Shown piece after piece: positions 25,401-39,094 of a stretch of DNA of 64,000 nucleotides. Made by a program: the position numbers and the translations under genes. Origin of the DNA: Anseranas semipalmata (taxonomy: Eukaryota > Chordata > Aves > Anseriformes > Anseranatidae). A model generated the notes under the pieces. The model was not told where the DNA came from. It searched no databases and saw only the letters and a program-made list of their open reading frames with translations. Each line of letters starts with the position of its first letter. The stretch's first letter is position 1. The stretch is taken from assembly GCA_013399115.1 (NCBI GenBank), contig VXAA01001518.1:240575-304574 (forward strand). Direction: 5' to 3'.

Positions 25401-28400
25401 GCAAAAGAGCAGCACTGAGAGTGATGGCTGCAGCCTTCCTGCTCCTGGAGGAAGCTGGCACTGGAATAAGCTTTTTGCCACTGTAACTCACAGCATTTTT
25501 GGGCTTAGGTTAGATCGGAGCAAATGAGTTGACATGCCCTGCTCCCAGCCCACTCTCTGCCCAGCTCCTTCCTTGCTGGTTTTGCTCCTACAGTAGCTCT
25601 TCTGCTCTCAGATGCAAAGAAAGCAAAATGCTAGTTTAAAAAAAAAAAAAAAACGATGGTGAAGCATATGAACATTTCATTTTTATGGGCATTTCACTTC
25701 ATTTCGTTTGTCTTTCCTTTAATACACCGGTGACATTTGCGTATTCCCCAAAATGCCACCTATGAAAGAAAGCACATTAAGAAACAGCTGGGCATAAAGG
25801 CGTCCTCCAACGGGGCTGGCCGTGCACATGCAAGGCAGGCTGCAGGCAGAGGCACCCTCCGTGCTGAGCCCTCCCTGGGGCCCCGGGGATATGCTCCCGC
25901 TCCAAGGGGTTGCGTTGTGCCCTCTGGCTGCCGCTTGCAAGCAAAGATGATGTCTGGGAAGTAGCAAACATTATTGCGTGGGAATGCTCCCCTGCCCTCT
26001 CCTCTGCTTACGCTGTGTGCTGTTGCTCCAGTGCTTTAATGACTTGTTATTTCTAGGAAACTGCAGGTGGACATAAAGGAAGATGTAATAATAACAATGC
26101 TGCTGGAGGCAGTTAGTTCTGGAATGTGGATACCTCCCGGTTCTGGGAAGCTCTCTGGGCCAGGCACCCAAGTCAGCAGGAACACCTACAGGCTGGTGAA
26201 TGAGTCTACCCTTCAGACACTGGGGGTTTGGGGCTAATATCACACATCCTTCACCGAGGAACTGCTGTTTGTACCCTTAAACTGGGAGATTGATGGCCTC
26301 TGCTGGGAACAAAACATGTCAGCAATTGTAGCTGACAAGTCTGGTAGATAGGGAGAACGACCCTTCTCATCCTCAATGTTGCATATGGCTGTGGACTTGC
26401 TATGGCAGTTTGGGTGTGAAACAGCCCATAGCGGCAATGGGCCCAAAAGGACGTGCAGCACTTTTTACCTAACCCTGGCTGGAGGCCTCACCCAGCACTT
26501 GTGCGTGCCCTTCCCAGGAGGACGGGGGTGAGATGCTCCAGAAGTCCACGCTGGGCCTGGACACAGCCCTGGGGCTCTCTGGCCCTGGGCTCAAGTCCAG
26601 CTCTGGAGCTGACCTGGTTTGTGCTCTTGAGCAAATCCCTGCCACGAGGATAATCACGCCTGATGCCAGTCTCCGAGGGGAGCACCGAGGCTTCATTAGC
26701 AGATGTTTAGGAAAGGCTTTGAGCAGGAAAAGTGAATTCAGCGTTAAAAATGAATGAGCATCAGCAATGTCAAAAATGTGTGTGGTAGAGAGGGGGAGAA
26801 AGACACTACTGGAGGACAAAATGCTCAAGGAGCAAAGAGCTGGCCCAGACAGAGCAAAAGCTTTGCTCACACCCAGATGGAGGGCACGGCCATGGCCCTG
26901 GCCCTGGCACAGCATTCTCTGGGGACCAGTGGCCTGACTGGCTTGTTCCACCTTGCCCCTGCACATAGAGCAGTGGAAATCTCTCAGCATCCTGCTAGGA
27001 AGTGGCAAGCAGGAGATCTGCCGGTGACACTGTCCTTCCGTCATCCACTCATCCCAGCCCTGGGACTCACTGGGCTGAAGACCCCCAGAAATGAGGGGTC
27101 CAGCAAACATCTCACGCTTCCTGCCCCATCACTGCCCAGTCCTACACCTCCAGGCTTGCAGGGCTCCTGTCCCGAGGCTGAGCCTCTGCTATGCACAGGA
27201 GGACACTGTCAGACAAGAACAATTGGTCACATTCAATGAGCTAACGGAGATGGTAGAGGAGAGGGTTGGGTGACTTTTGCGTCACCACTGTCATGGACCT
27301 GAGCTTGGTCTTGGGTCCATAACAGCTTCAGTGGTCTGAAAGAGTGTGAGGGAGGCTTTTGTCAGATTATCTGGTCCTTCAGCTTATCCTGGAGGACTCA
27401 ACCACACCTCATGGTACTGGATGTCCCTCAGGACAAGATGATCTGCACCTCATCAGCTGTTTCATGATGACTGTATCCTTGTAGCTAGAAACATCTGATG
27501 AAACCTTGCAGAGTATGGGGTGTGCCTTATCACCCCTGGCTACCTGACCCCACCTGCTGTCCCACAAACACTGCCCATCAGTAGCTTTTCCTGACATTCT
27601 GGCATTCTGTTTCACACTCACAAGCTTTACAGTCTCTCCTGCACTGTCTCTTGTTCTCTCTCTCCTGTCCTCCAGGATGTCCTGAGGCAGCTTTTCTGAC
27701 CACATGCCATGTCTTGCTGGTTTGTCAGTTTGGTTGCTCACCATTCACCATTGTTGAGATTTTCTTTATTTTTTTTAGGGTCTGCTGGGTTTTCAGTTAT
27801 GGTCAACATCACTTAGTGATGTGGGAGCATAGTTTCAGCTGCATCCATCTGTGGCTCTTTCTACACTGGCATCAGAAGGGAAAGATCCCAAAGATGCACA
27901 TGTTGGTGGATGGCCACAGCAGGTTCTATGTGGGCTTGAAGAATGTGGGAGCAAGTGTGTTCTCCTGTCCGCAGCATTGCTTTCCATGCCCACAGGCTCT
28001 GTGGTGGGTTCCTCTCTGGCTAAAGTCAGCATTATCACTACACACAATGCTTCCTTATCATTCCTCTTAAAGTACACCACTTTGGTATGTGCAGCCTGAG
28101 GAACACCTGTACTGCCCAGAGATGGGTAAGCCTCAAACCATGCTAAACCTCCACTCATTTTGACTTTTCCATCCCAGTACTCCTCAAGACTTGAGCCACT
28201 CAAGTCATCACACTTGGGATGGAGCAGCTCTTAAAGCTCTTAAAGCACAGAGGAGACCTCAGCTCGCTGACGGGATGGGCTGTGCAGCTGCCTGATGACC
28301 ACATGCAGACACAAGCAAGAGGATGGGTGTGGGGCTGGTGGGAAGGGGGAACAGGACGAGCCTGGGCCTCTTGGTGGCAGCCCGTTGAAGCCATACACCA

Positions 28401-29865
28401 CCTGTGCATGTGTCCACCATCCAGTTCTTCAAAACAACGTTAGCCAGGGAAGCCCAAGGAAATCAAGCAGGCGTTGGGCAACTGAATGCCTGGGAAAATC
28501 ACCATGGCTGTACAGGAGGTCTTGGCAAAGTAAGGTCTTCCCAGGTGGGGCTTAGTAATGCAGCAGTTAGGCTGTCCTTCCAATCTGGGAGCAAAGATGG
28601 GGGTGGCTGAGGCCATGCTGTGGAATGACCATCATACAGCAACATCAGCTAACTTGAAATAGGACTACAAGCCTCTACCTATTAGATTCATCAAGCAGAT
28701 ACAAGGACTGTAACAAAATTACTGAGCATTCAGCACATACTCTACAAGGAACAGCCCCATGAAGCCTGCCACACTCCCCCTTCCACTTCTCCTAAGGCTG
28801 AACATCTTCCTGGGTCTGAAAGTGGCTTCCTGCACCTTCCTTGGCTACCAGGGCAGGTCTCTGTGAAGATCTCACCACGTGGAGCCACAGCACTCTGGGC
28901 TTTTGTTGCATCTGTGGTGATGTTAACTCAGGCTTTGCCATGAAGACCTGTGTGTGAAAATACATAGAAAGAGGATCTTTCCTACAGCTGAGAGCCTGAA
29001 CATGGCCGTGACCCAAGAGGTGAACCTTCTGGCTCCTCGGGCTCAATCTCACACCACAGGGAACCTGCTAGCAACCCTGTCCAGAGCACTCCTCAGTGGA
29101 GTTCCTCCTGTCCAGCTGGGACACAGAGGCTCTCTCTGCAATTCCAGCAATATTCCCAAAGGCTTGGATGGGAAAGGACCTTTTAACCCTTGTCTTCCCA
29201 GGCCTCTAGCAAAAAACATCTTTGATCTCTGGTGTATTACTACTGTATCTCCCTTGTGATGTGGTTCATGAGAGGGAAGGAGGTTGTCCTTTGGTCTCAG
29301 TAGTCAGGTGAAAGTAGGGATCTCATGTACACATGCTGAAAGTACACTGTGCGTCACGCTCCCAGGGAAATGAGGACGCTTCCTTAGTCTCTCCCCGAGG
29401 AGCACAGCTGAGCCGCTTGCAGTTAAAGTACAGCCAAGCTTTCCAGATGAACCGCATGTCACTTCCCACGTCTCGGGAGCAGCAGCTCTGACATCAAATT
29501 AGAAAGTGCTGCCAGCACGCCACAAGTATTCATCCTTTTGGGTGTTTTTCCAAACCGAATCCTAGCTCTGAGCCCCTTTGAACTGGTGGCCCACCATTAA
29601 TGTAGAGCAGTGAGGTGGAGCAAACTGTATGAGACCCGGGACAATGATAGCAGAGGAGAACATTAGGAGCAAGTCTTTGGATTCACATTTCACATCGCAA
29701 TGGGTGCCCACAGCAGTGGGATCTGCAGAAGATTGCTTCTGTTGGATCCAGGTAGGATTGAGCATGAGGTGCAGCAGGGGAACAAGGTTGTGCTGTAGTC
29801 AGAATTATTTTCTGTTTACTACTTGTCATCAGATATGTTAAGCATTTCTCAAATAAGGGAGGTCT
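22481..29865. other. intergenic region without recognised genes
   Basis: There are several open frames of 60-215 codons on both strands. None has a recognisable domain, good splice structure or conserved motif. An A-run of about 16 bases near 25636-25652 could be an old retroposon tail. No tRNA, rRNA or clear CR1 was identified. Confidence 0.5.
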
Positions 29866-30005
29866 TCAGAGAATGATAGCCTGCATTGGAAGGGACTTTG
29901 GAGGTTGTCTGGTCCACCTCAAAGCAGGACCAATGTAGATCAAATTGCTCAAGGCTTTGTCCAGTCAAGCCCTGAGTATCTCCAGGGATGGAGATAGTCA
30001 CAGAC
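29866..30005 (-). mobile_element. CR1 3'-region fragment, minus strand
   Basis: The block gcattggaagggactttgga, then ggttgtctggtcca, gctcaaggctttgtccagtc and gtatctccagggatgga matches the reversed CR1 3' region. It is short and diverged. Confidence 0.65.
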
Positions 30006-30355
30006 AAGGACAGAAACCAGCCAGCTTTCAGCTGTTCTCCATCCTGATAAGTTCCCATTACTTACAGATGATGGATCTCTATATTAAGGATTCCTGTATG
30101 ATCTAGGAGTCTAAAGGAAACGTATAAATTGGAATGTTTGAAACACATTGAAAAAATCGCCTGAATTGCTCTTTAATGATTCTTCAAGCTCTGGTCTGGA
30201 GAGACACTTCCAGCTGGATGGAAAATACTGAACTTTGGGTTACATCTGTGTGAATAAACTGAACAGTACTGGGACCTGTTCTCTGGGTCTGCAACCAACT
30301 GCCACAGTCTGACCACAGCAATACTACACATGAGCACCTGAACAGGGCAACTGCA

Positions 30356-30394
30356 GGGATATTCCCAAATTGGATTGGGATATTCCCAAATTGT
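30356..30394. repeat. 21-bp tandem duplication
   Basis: The unit gggatattcccaaattggatt is followed by a second, nearly complete copy starting at 30377. Confidence 0.85.
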
Positions 30395-30681
30395 GCCCAG
30401 GAACACTTTGGAGAGAGTCATGCCAGTGATTATTCAACCAACTTTATAGTAGGGAAAGCTGTGGGGTACATTCCCTGCCACTTTTAAATTTAGCAGGATA
30501 GAGGTGCCTTTAATTTCTGCTCATAAGCAGCTTTCCACAAACAGCACTCAGTGCAGCCTTCCACAACAACTTTCCCAGTCAGCTCACTCTTTATCAGAGG
30601 GTAAGAAAAGGAAGGGAAAGGGAATGAAAGCTGTTTGATATTTCTCATACAAGGCAGAGGGATTAAGAGGATGGTCAGAGA

Positions 30682-30750
30682 ATCACAGAATCATCAAGGT
30701 TGTAAAGGACCTTCAAGATCATCAAGTCCAGCCATCAAATATTGGCCATG
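30682..30750 (-). mobile_element. CR1 3' tip, minus strand
   Basis: The sequence agaatcacagaatcatcaag followed by aaggaccttcaagatcatca and agtccagcc is the reversed terminal part of an avian CR1. Only the 3' tip is clear. Confidence 0.75.
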
Positions 30751-31419
30751 GGACTTGAAAGACATGTCTTCAATCTTCTTCTTTACAATAAACATCTTGT
30801 ATGACCCTTGGCAAATCATAAACTTACATTCTGTTGGATCATCTAGTTTGAATTCTTGTATGACACTGAATTATAACATGTAACCAGCTCCTCCTGTTGA
30901 GTTCAACAGCTTGTGTTTGACTAAAGCACAGATTTCCCATCTGTTCTTCAGTCTCAGTCATTTTTGCTGCAACATAGCACTGTGAGCTGGTACAGATGAT
31001 CCCCCTAAATCCCTCGAATCTTTTTCTAGACACACTCCCCATCCTATAGGCACTGCCTGTGTTCCTTGTTCCCCTGTGTATCCCACTGCTCTGAGTGATA
31101 TTCATCCTACACTGTTGGAGGGGATACAAGACACAGTGCAACTGCTCTGCCACTGCTGTTTCTGATTATCCCACCAATCTTTCTGCAATTTCAGCTTTCA
31201 CCAGCAATGGTAATTATTTTTGCTCTCAAACTTGTGGTAAAATTGATCAGTACTGGAGTTAGCAGCCCTCCTGGGGACCCTCTGAAGTGGTGACCATTAT
31301 CCCTTCACTGCTTACCCGGATCTGTGTCTTCTGCTGCCATAGGTTGAGCATTTCCCTGCTGCAAGGAGAAATGCCCTACAAAAAAACCAAGCTCACAGCC
31401 CCTGGGTAGTCATCTCTCT

Positions 31420-31700
31420 CGAGAAAACTGTCCTCTCAGAGGATGCCATGATGTTTCACAAAACCTTTTTGACTGGCATCAATTATACTCCTGTCACTTA
31501 AGTAAAGCAGATACTCTAGTTTGCCTGAAGCTATTTGCACCATTTCAGGCTAACCAGGTGTTGCATAGGTCATTTCCTTTGCAAGACCTTGCTGTCTTCA
31601 ACTACAAACTTGCTTCTTGCCCTTCTGGAAAATGGGCATAGTGTTTCCTAAAACTGGCACAGCGGTTCCTCCACGCCTCAGCAACCAGAGACACGACAGA
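31420..31700 (-). mobile_element. possible ancient CR1/L3-like LINE remnant, minus strand
   Basis: The blocks gaggatgccatgatgtttcacaa, and later cttctggaaaatgggcatag followed by tgtttcct, resemble reversed internal L3/CR1 sequence. The sequence is strongly decayed, frames are lost and the limits are uncertain. Confidence 0.4.
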
Positions 31701-33959
31701 CAGGAGGTAAGGGGGCTGACAGTGCCAGAGCAGCCCGATTTCCTTCATGTTAGCTGGGATTTGCAGTGTTATTTTCACGCGGAACTGGAAGGAAACCTCA
31801 AACAACATTAATGAAACCTAAATCTTGCACAGTTTTGTTTTGGAAACACAGTAGTTTTTGAAGACAAATCTGGTTTCCAAGATACCTGGCAGCATTTGGA
31901 TTAAAAGTAACCGGATTCTCAATGATTTCAGGGCTGTGCAGGGGAGGGGGAGCTGCCTGGACAGACCATCACAGACGTCTCCACTCAATACAGTAGGAAA
32001 GTAGAGACTGTTACTGGTTGCTGCGCCTTGTTATTTATTATAGTGACAGGCCTGAGCCTCTGAATTTGAAGTCAAATTTTGAAGGTCAGTGATGGAGGTC
32101 GTTGAGAGGGGAGGGAGGGGAAGCAGGGAAAGGAACAACTGATTTCATACCATCCAGGGGGACTTAACAAAGCCCACCTCAAATTACCATGGGGCTGGCA
32201 GAGCACATGGGTACAGATAAGGCAGGGAACAAGACTGCCAACGGATGAACAAACATTTCTTTCAGATGCAGCTTTTCCCTTTCATTCCTGCACGCACGGG
32301 CAGCCAGCCTGTGCTACCACGCAGCCAGAAATCTCACACCCACATCGTTCCCCTTCTTGCTGAGGGTCCCACCTTGTTCCCACACTCCAACACGTGTGCA
32401 GCAGTTGCTGCGAGCACAGACCCAAATCCCAGCTCCACGCTGCACGTTCCCACCCCAGCATCAGCTCTTTCACCCCCCAAGCCCTTGTTGTTGTGTCCTG
32501 ATGCTAATTTCAGGCTGCTGGGGCTACCGCCAGCAGAAAACGTGGCTGGTTAAATAGGGACAGGGGCTTTACTGCTGAGAGAAGCAGCTCCTAAGCTCTG
32601 CTTGCTTCTGCATATCAGGACTCAGGATCACAGCTGTGCATAGCTATGCCGGTGATGCTCAGGGATGAAAGAGCTGGCGTGTTCCCTGCTGCCACACGCC
32701 CGCAGGCTGGTGCGAGGCTGGTGCTCGGGGAGGGAGCCATTTCGAGAGGAGTGAAGGCTCAGCTGAGCAGCTGATTGCAGAAGATTTCAGCCCTGGAGTG
32801 GTAATGCAGTCAGGGTGCTGAGACAAATCAGCACGTCAGGGTTTTCAGACACAGGCTGTTTTCCTTTAGGGCTGCTCTGAAACACCGCTTGGGGGCTGAT
32901 AAAGATCATAATTGTGAAATGGCGGAACCTATTGCGTAGCAAGGTAAGCAGGCATTAATGCATTAAAGCCTGCTCTTCAAGCACACCTTTCATTCAAAGA
33001 TACCCAAGAGGCTTTGCCGTTTGCAGGTCAGCCCAGGCCCCAAAACTGGGAGCAAGACCCCTTCTTTTTGCCAAGAGTGATGAAGGCATCCTTAGGAGGT
33101 TCGTCCTCCACAGCTTTTAGCCCCCAGGTCTGGTCCTTGGCCTTGTGCACCTTCCTTGGGACAGGTCAGCTGCTGTGCTCACGCAGCCCTTGCCATGCCC
33201 CATCCTGCTCAAGTTGGATGAGTAATGATAAAACCCAGCAAGGAAGCCTGTTCCTGTCTGCTTTTATTTTGGGGAGAAGAGCCCCAGTGTGGGCTCAGCG
33301 CAGCTCGGACCAGTGGCTTGCAGCTCAGCTCAAAGGAGAAGGAGGCAGGTACCAGAGAAGGAGGAAAGGTGTGGCAGTAGGACATGTGGAGAGTCAGCCG
33401 AGGAGATGGACGAGCACGGAGGAATTGTTCTTCCTTATGGCTATTGTCCATTTAAAGCAGTGCTGTCCTGGTTTGAGTTATAGGGTTGCAGAGCCCTGCC
33501 TTATTCCTCCTATACAGCCTGATCAAGTGGGTAAGGGTGTCTCCTTCCCTGCTCAGGGATGGAGAGGAGTGGAAATGTCGAGGACTGCCCTGGGCAGCTC
33601 TGCAGCAGCAGGTTGGACATTACCTGGGAGGCCCTCTCAGAGCTCTGGGGCTCCTCAGGGGGGACCCTAAACACTTAAAGGTGTTGGTATTGCTTGGTAA
33701 AACGGAGAAATCTGAGTAGCCATGAAGTCCTCTGGTGGCTGCTGATATGGGTGATGCCCAAATGACATGGAGTACAGTGAGGAGCTGGACCTCCTGAGAT
33801 GTCTGCTGCAAGTTGGGCTCCTGTGCCACACCAGCTGCGGTAGTACAGCCCCCCCTCGCTGGGCCACTCTGCAGTGTCAGGCTTGTCCTTGTTACAGGTC
33901 AGTGAGATGGGACCAGTAGGCACTCCTAATTGCACCTGGAACTCCTGCATACCAGGACT
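31701..33959. other. intergenic region without recognised genes
   Basis: An open frame of 218 codons on the plus strand at 33014-33670 is the longest here. It is Ser/Pro/Gln-rich without a domain, so it was not annotated as a gene. The segment 32880-33000 contains overlapping palindromic homeodomain/POU-like sites at 32952-32966. Confidence 0.5.
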
Positions 33960-34640
33960 GCACCACCTGGAAGGTACTGGAATTGTATGGTTGGTGGGCA
34001 ACACAAGAATTACGCAACCTGAATTGTGGCCAGGATGGAAAATTACTGACGAAAGCCAATCATCTCACGGTCCTATAAATATTGGTCCTAAGCAAACAGC
34101 CCCTTTGAGCTCCCCAGGACTGCAGTGGCTGTGACCCAGGATCTACCCCTGGTGTGGGACACCTCTCAGGGCAGACTCCTCGAGGTTCAATGATTGCCCG
34201 CTGAATACGCTGACGTAGAGAAAAGTGAGTAATTCACTAGAAATCTGACTTCTTGAGATTCAGTGATTGCCCACTCAATGTGCCGATGCAGAAGAGCGTG
34301 AATAATTCACCAAAAGAGGAAAAGTTCTTGAGCACACAACTGAGTTTAGAAATCCCCAATACCTTGTTGTACAGAAATCCCCAGTACCTTGTAGTGCAGA
34401 AATCTCCAATACCTTGCTGTAAGTCTTGGGAGAACCTTGCCGTTTACGAATCTTTAACTAAGTCACTGTTTCGATTGTAGCAAACACTATTGAGTTATTG
34501 TGTTAAATAGGCTAATGATTAACTGGTGATTAAGTGCTGCTAAGGAAAAAATCAGACAATCTAATTTGTGATTTATCATAAAGATATTAATAAATCTTAA
34601 ACTGCTGCTAAATCAAACCCATACAAGAATTTAATCCATG
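33960..34640 (+). mobile_element. probable ERVL-like solo LTR
   Basis: A promoter-like arrangement is visible: a CCAAT box at 34056-34060 and TATAAAT at 34074-34080. About 500 bases later there is a polyadenylation signal (AATAAA near 34590). Between them lie two direct repeats of about 59 bp spaced 73 bp apart (34182-34240 and 34255-34313) and three 25-bp tandem units (34348-34422). This layout and the block cagcccctttgagctcccca resemble avian ERVL-family LTRs. No internal viral genes flank it, which suggests a solo LTR left by recombination. The ends are approximate and no target-site duplication was confirmed. Confidence 0.5.
34348..34422. repeat. three tandem 25-bp units inside the LTR-like element
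   Basis: Units begin at 34348, 34373 and 34398. Each starts agaaatcYcc and continues with a-taccttg, with two to four differences between units. Confidence 0.92.
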
Positions 34641-37600
34641 ACACAAGCTCTGCCCAATCCAGCCACGATGCCTCCCAGGAAGCAGAGCAGGCAGGACAGA
34701 AGGGACAGCACATGGTGCCTCTCTTGCTGTAGTTCACAGCCTCACGTTGCAATCAAACTTGTCCATGAAGGCAGGTTTGCACTAAGACGCCCATACCACA
34801 GTCCAGCCAAGGTATGGATGCTGATCCTACATGGCCAGATCCATTCAAGGAGCTGTAACCTCCCCGAAGGATGTGGGGCTGAGTTGCAAAACAGGGCAGG
34901 ACCCTGTAAATTGCCACAGCTGTTTTTTTTTTCAATGTATGCGAGCTGCAGCCCTTTACATTTCTCTTCCAAACTGTGCTATGCAGTGCCTGTGAGACAT
35001 CCCCTGGAGAAGCTGACCCAGCTGAACACCGTGCTGTGCTGGGCAGGTGGGAACAGGCCACGCTGGGTTCTTCTGCGTGCTGGGCAGGCTGTGCCAGCAA
35101 CCCTGAAGGGATGGCTTTCGGCCGGGAAAGCACTGTCTGTCCAAATGAGAACGCTCTTGCCTTGATTTGCCTGGAATTTATCAAGGGAGCCAAAACCCAG
35201 CCTTGCTGAGACAGAGCATTTTGATTTCCATTTTGAAACATCATCACTTTTGGTTTTGTGTGATAAAACTCTTGTTTGCCTGTTCTGTGACCTTGAGGTT
35301 GCCTGGTGTGATAAGGCCACATCCATACCATTAAACTTTCACCCTTTCAAGAGGTGGGTGCAGCCAAATTGCCCGCTGGGGATGGTCCCTGTGTCGGGTT
35401 AAGTCCTGCATCCTCCCCGGGGACTGCTTGGGCAGAGCTGGGGCCAAAGCCATGCCCAGGGCTGTCCCACCAGGATGAGCGTGCGGGCAGATGCGGTTCC
35501 TCCTCGGCACCAGCTGCACTGCTACCACGTACCTGCTCTGGCAGCGCAAGGGCGAGGGTTTTTCTGTGTGGAAATTCAAGTAGAAAAGTTTCTTGCTTCA
35601 CTTTTTGATGGCTTTGGTCTTCATAAATGCAGGCATTCAGACACAGGGGAAATAAATAGAAGAATGGAACGAGTGGGAGCAAAGACAACAAAACTTCCAG
35701 AGATTCAGCAAAATATTGATGACAGTCTTGTAGCACCAGTTTAAGGTGAGGTCCCAGCTGTGGAAATGGTCCACACAGGCAGAGCGATGTGTGTCCGTGC
35801 GGAGGGAAGGTCTCTGAAGGGGCTCGGTGTGGGAAGGGGCGATCTTTTCAGCCCAGGTCTGCCGACGTGACCGTGCTCCCTGTTCAGAGGCTATGCAAAG
35901 GGCAACTTCCTGCAAGTCAGCTTGACAGATTTCAGAACCCTGAGAAATTTTCTTCTGTGCCTCTTCAGCACAAGACAGTGTAGGAATGGTGCCATCCGCT
36001 ACCTGCACAGCTTCACAGACCTTTTTTCATGATACCCTAAGCAGTAAGGGAGAGGACTCAAAGCACTGTTACAAGCAAAGTACCAGAGTTTCAGAGAACA
36101 AGCCCATCTTTCTAGATATCAGGTAAAGCTGCAACCCCTCATGCCCAGCCTGGATGTTACTGTGTCGGTAATGAACCGTTTACATGATTTAAACTCCCCA
36201 GGTTCCCCAGGCTTGCCACCCATGACAGATTTTCCTGCTATCTCCATAGCAATCTGCTGCAAAAAGCTGTAGCTGGAAAGGATGCTCCTTTTTCCATACT
36301 GCCCTGATCGTTCCAAGCCTGCGCTGTTCAGATTTCTACAAGCATGCTTTTTAAATTGACTTGCATCCTCAAGCTAAATACATTATCTATAAAATGCAAT
36401 ATTCTTTTTGACTGTGCACAGTCACAGGAGAGAAATACCAGCTGCCAGATCAGGAAAAAAGTCAAGCAAGACCTCTAGAGGCTTCCAGCATCAGCCGTGG
36501 AAAAGCGATGATAAAACACAGTTCTGTGTTGTGTTTTCTGCGGCGTGTGAGAGGGCAGCTGCTGACTTAACCTGCGGGCAGGAAGGCAGGGCAGCGGGGC
36601 TGCTGAATTCATGTTGCCCAGCTAAACCCGAAGGCAGCTGAGTGCTGAGGAGATGGGGTAGGATGGGGTGACCGCGTGCTGATTGCAAGCTGGACCACCA
36701 GGGAGGACGGTATGGGTAGGATGTCTGAACAGAGCCAAGGTCACAGTGGGAAAGATGTCGGAAAGAACAAGGCTTAGGCAAATCTCAGGGTAGTTTGCGC
36801 TTTTGGGGCACCCCAAATTTCCCCAAAAAGAAAGCAAGAACCTCACAAAGGCACACAAGCAGGCTCCCACTCACCTCCACCACAGCTCTCCCCACGATGC
36901 AATGGTTAACCAGGCAACACCATGGCTTGCAGAGCCATCTACTGACAGAGCGATGCAGGACAAGGGATTCTTTGTTTTGGTTTGGTTTGTTTTCCCCTAG
37001 CGTGTAGTTTTTTCCCAACCTTGTCCGTGCGATGGAGAGGTTTCAGAAGCACACCTCGCAGACAGGCTGGTGTAGCCTGGTTCTGCACATGATTGAACAC
37101 AGGAGTTGTCTTACTTGGCCAGCCTGATGGGAGCTCTTCTGAGTAAGAAATGTTCAATGATATGGATCTTCGGTGCAAGGCGATGAGGGAAGAAATGACA
37201 GTTACTGTGAAGTATCCTGGAAATTTGGAGACAGACCTTTCCCTCCCCGAAAGGGAGCTCAGCTTGAAAATCGTGATACTGCAAAATAACAGAGTGTGGA
37301 AGCAGGCCAGAAAGCCGGTCAAGGACACGGCAGCATCACCAGCCAGAGGGACGAGCAGAAAGGAGCTATGCGAGGCCGCAGGGCTGCAGATCCCGAGTTA
37401 TCAGCTCCAGCCAAAGTTTCCTTCTGTGCAGGTGCTGCTCTGCCAGGCCAGACCCTTCACAGGCAGCTTGTGTCTGCTGGGAATGTATCCAAGCCCCAGC
37501 ACTTCTGTTTTACACCAGAGTTTGTGTGGATGTGAACACACACCGACTTCTTTTATTTGGGCACTGCTGTGTGAATGGTGGGCTTCAGAGCAGGCACAAT

Positions 37601-38977
37601 TCCTGGTTTCAAAGTGCTCCATGCCTTCGGGGTAGAAACTCACCTTTTCTTTGAAAATATAAACAGATGCTGAGCTTCTTAGGTTTGCTGATGTTTTGCG
37701 GAAAGCAGAGTTTTCAGTGATCTAGAAATAAATTCCTACCACACCACAGTAGTGGTAAAGAACGTTATTTTTTTCCCCCAAAACATATCATTTGGTTTTC
37801 AGTTTCAAAGCAAGGCAAAATCAGAGTGAACTGCATGGCTTGATAGTACATGAAAGCAGTGAAATACTGGAGAGAGTGACTGAGGCCAAACTGCAAGATG
37901 CAGATGCCTTCACGAAATGGAGGTTCTGGCCACAGCTGGGTTTCGTCATCCACTCCCTTGTCCTGTTTTGGTGGCCAAACATGGCTGTCTTCAGCAGCAC
38001 ATTAGCAGGAGATGGTCTGAGAGGAGACTGCTGCTCTGGTGACTGCTGCAGCCGGCACAGGCCTGTCCCAGAAGAACGTCTGCAGGTCGCCCATCTCATC
38101 TCTGCTACTCCCTGGTCCACCCTGCTGCTTCCAGCTGCCTTCTGATGCCAGTCCCCCGTGTCCACCTGCACCTAAAAGCCTTCCTGGCAGGGCCTGGGAG
38201 TTTGCAGTGTGGAGAACCACTGGGGATTCATGCTGGGATGCTCTGGTGGGGGTGAAATGATGTCAGAAATAAAGATGGAGGAAAGAGCAACCAGGCCCAA
38301 GGAGTTAATGGTTGCGATATCCATTCCCTGAGGAACAGGGGGAAAAGGAGAAAGCTTTTAAAAGGAAGGCAACTGGGAGAGCTGTATCTTTGTGCTGGTT
38401 TTGGCTTGCCCAGAGTGGTGCAAGGTGGGAGAGTGCTGTGTGCTTGTTAGAATATGCAAAAAGGATGAAACGAGACCATGGCGTCCCTGACTCAAAGGCT
38501 GCCCGTGGCACGGAGCAGACGTCTGACCTCTTCTCCTGTGCTTGCTTGGAAGAAATCTGAGGTTAAGGGCAGGGAGGTAAAAAACAGGAACTCTGTTTGA
38601 CCGGGGCAGCACTGCTTCTTAGGGTTTCCTTTCACTGTCAGTATTGGAGCATGCGACTGCCTTCTGGTTTAACACTGCAGGGAGAATCTCTTTATCCAGA
38701 GGCCACCCAGTTACCTTCGGAGCAGAAGGGATGCTGAAATAATCTAATGTGGCCCTGCTTTGTAGTTTATAGAAACCGGCTTTCCTATCAGCATATCTAC
38801 ATTTCTGTGGGCAGGGGCTGACATATAAAGCAAATAAATATTTCAGTTCTGTGTTAGCACAGTGCAAATATAGGAACCCTGATAGAAACAACCAGGTTTT
38901 ATATATTACATAAATAATAAACTTGCAAATTCTCTCCCCAAATAAGCCACCACATGTGAAATACCGTGCTGAAAAGT
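34641..38977. other. intergenic region without recognised genes
   Basis: Several open frames up to about 190 codons occur on both strands. None shows a conserved domain or a coding pattern that I can support. No clear repeat family was recognised. Confidence 0.5.
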
Positions 38978-39094
38978 ACAGGATATCCTTCCATCCTTCC
39001 ACCCTCCTACATGCTTATATTCAGCCAGCCCCATTCAGCTTTCATCTTAGACCTACATGGACAGCGAGCCCTCAGTTTTCCTGGTGTACTTCAT
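38978..39094. repeat. 117-bp perfect direct repeat, copy 1
   Basis: Base-by-base comparison shows identity with 40012-40128 over 117 bases, from acaggatatcc to gtgtacttcat. The flanks on both sides differ completely. The unit is not a recognised transposon. Confidence 0.97.

Noticed and set aside
26469..27110. 213-codon minus-strand open frame
   Set aside because: Ser/Pro-rich without recognisable motif or conservation signal.
33014..33670. 218-codon plus-strand open frame
   Set aside because: Low-complexity composition, no domain, no splice or promoter context; expected by chance in GC-rich DNA.
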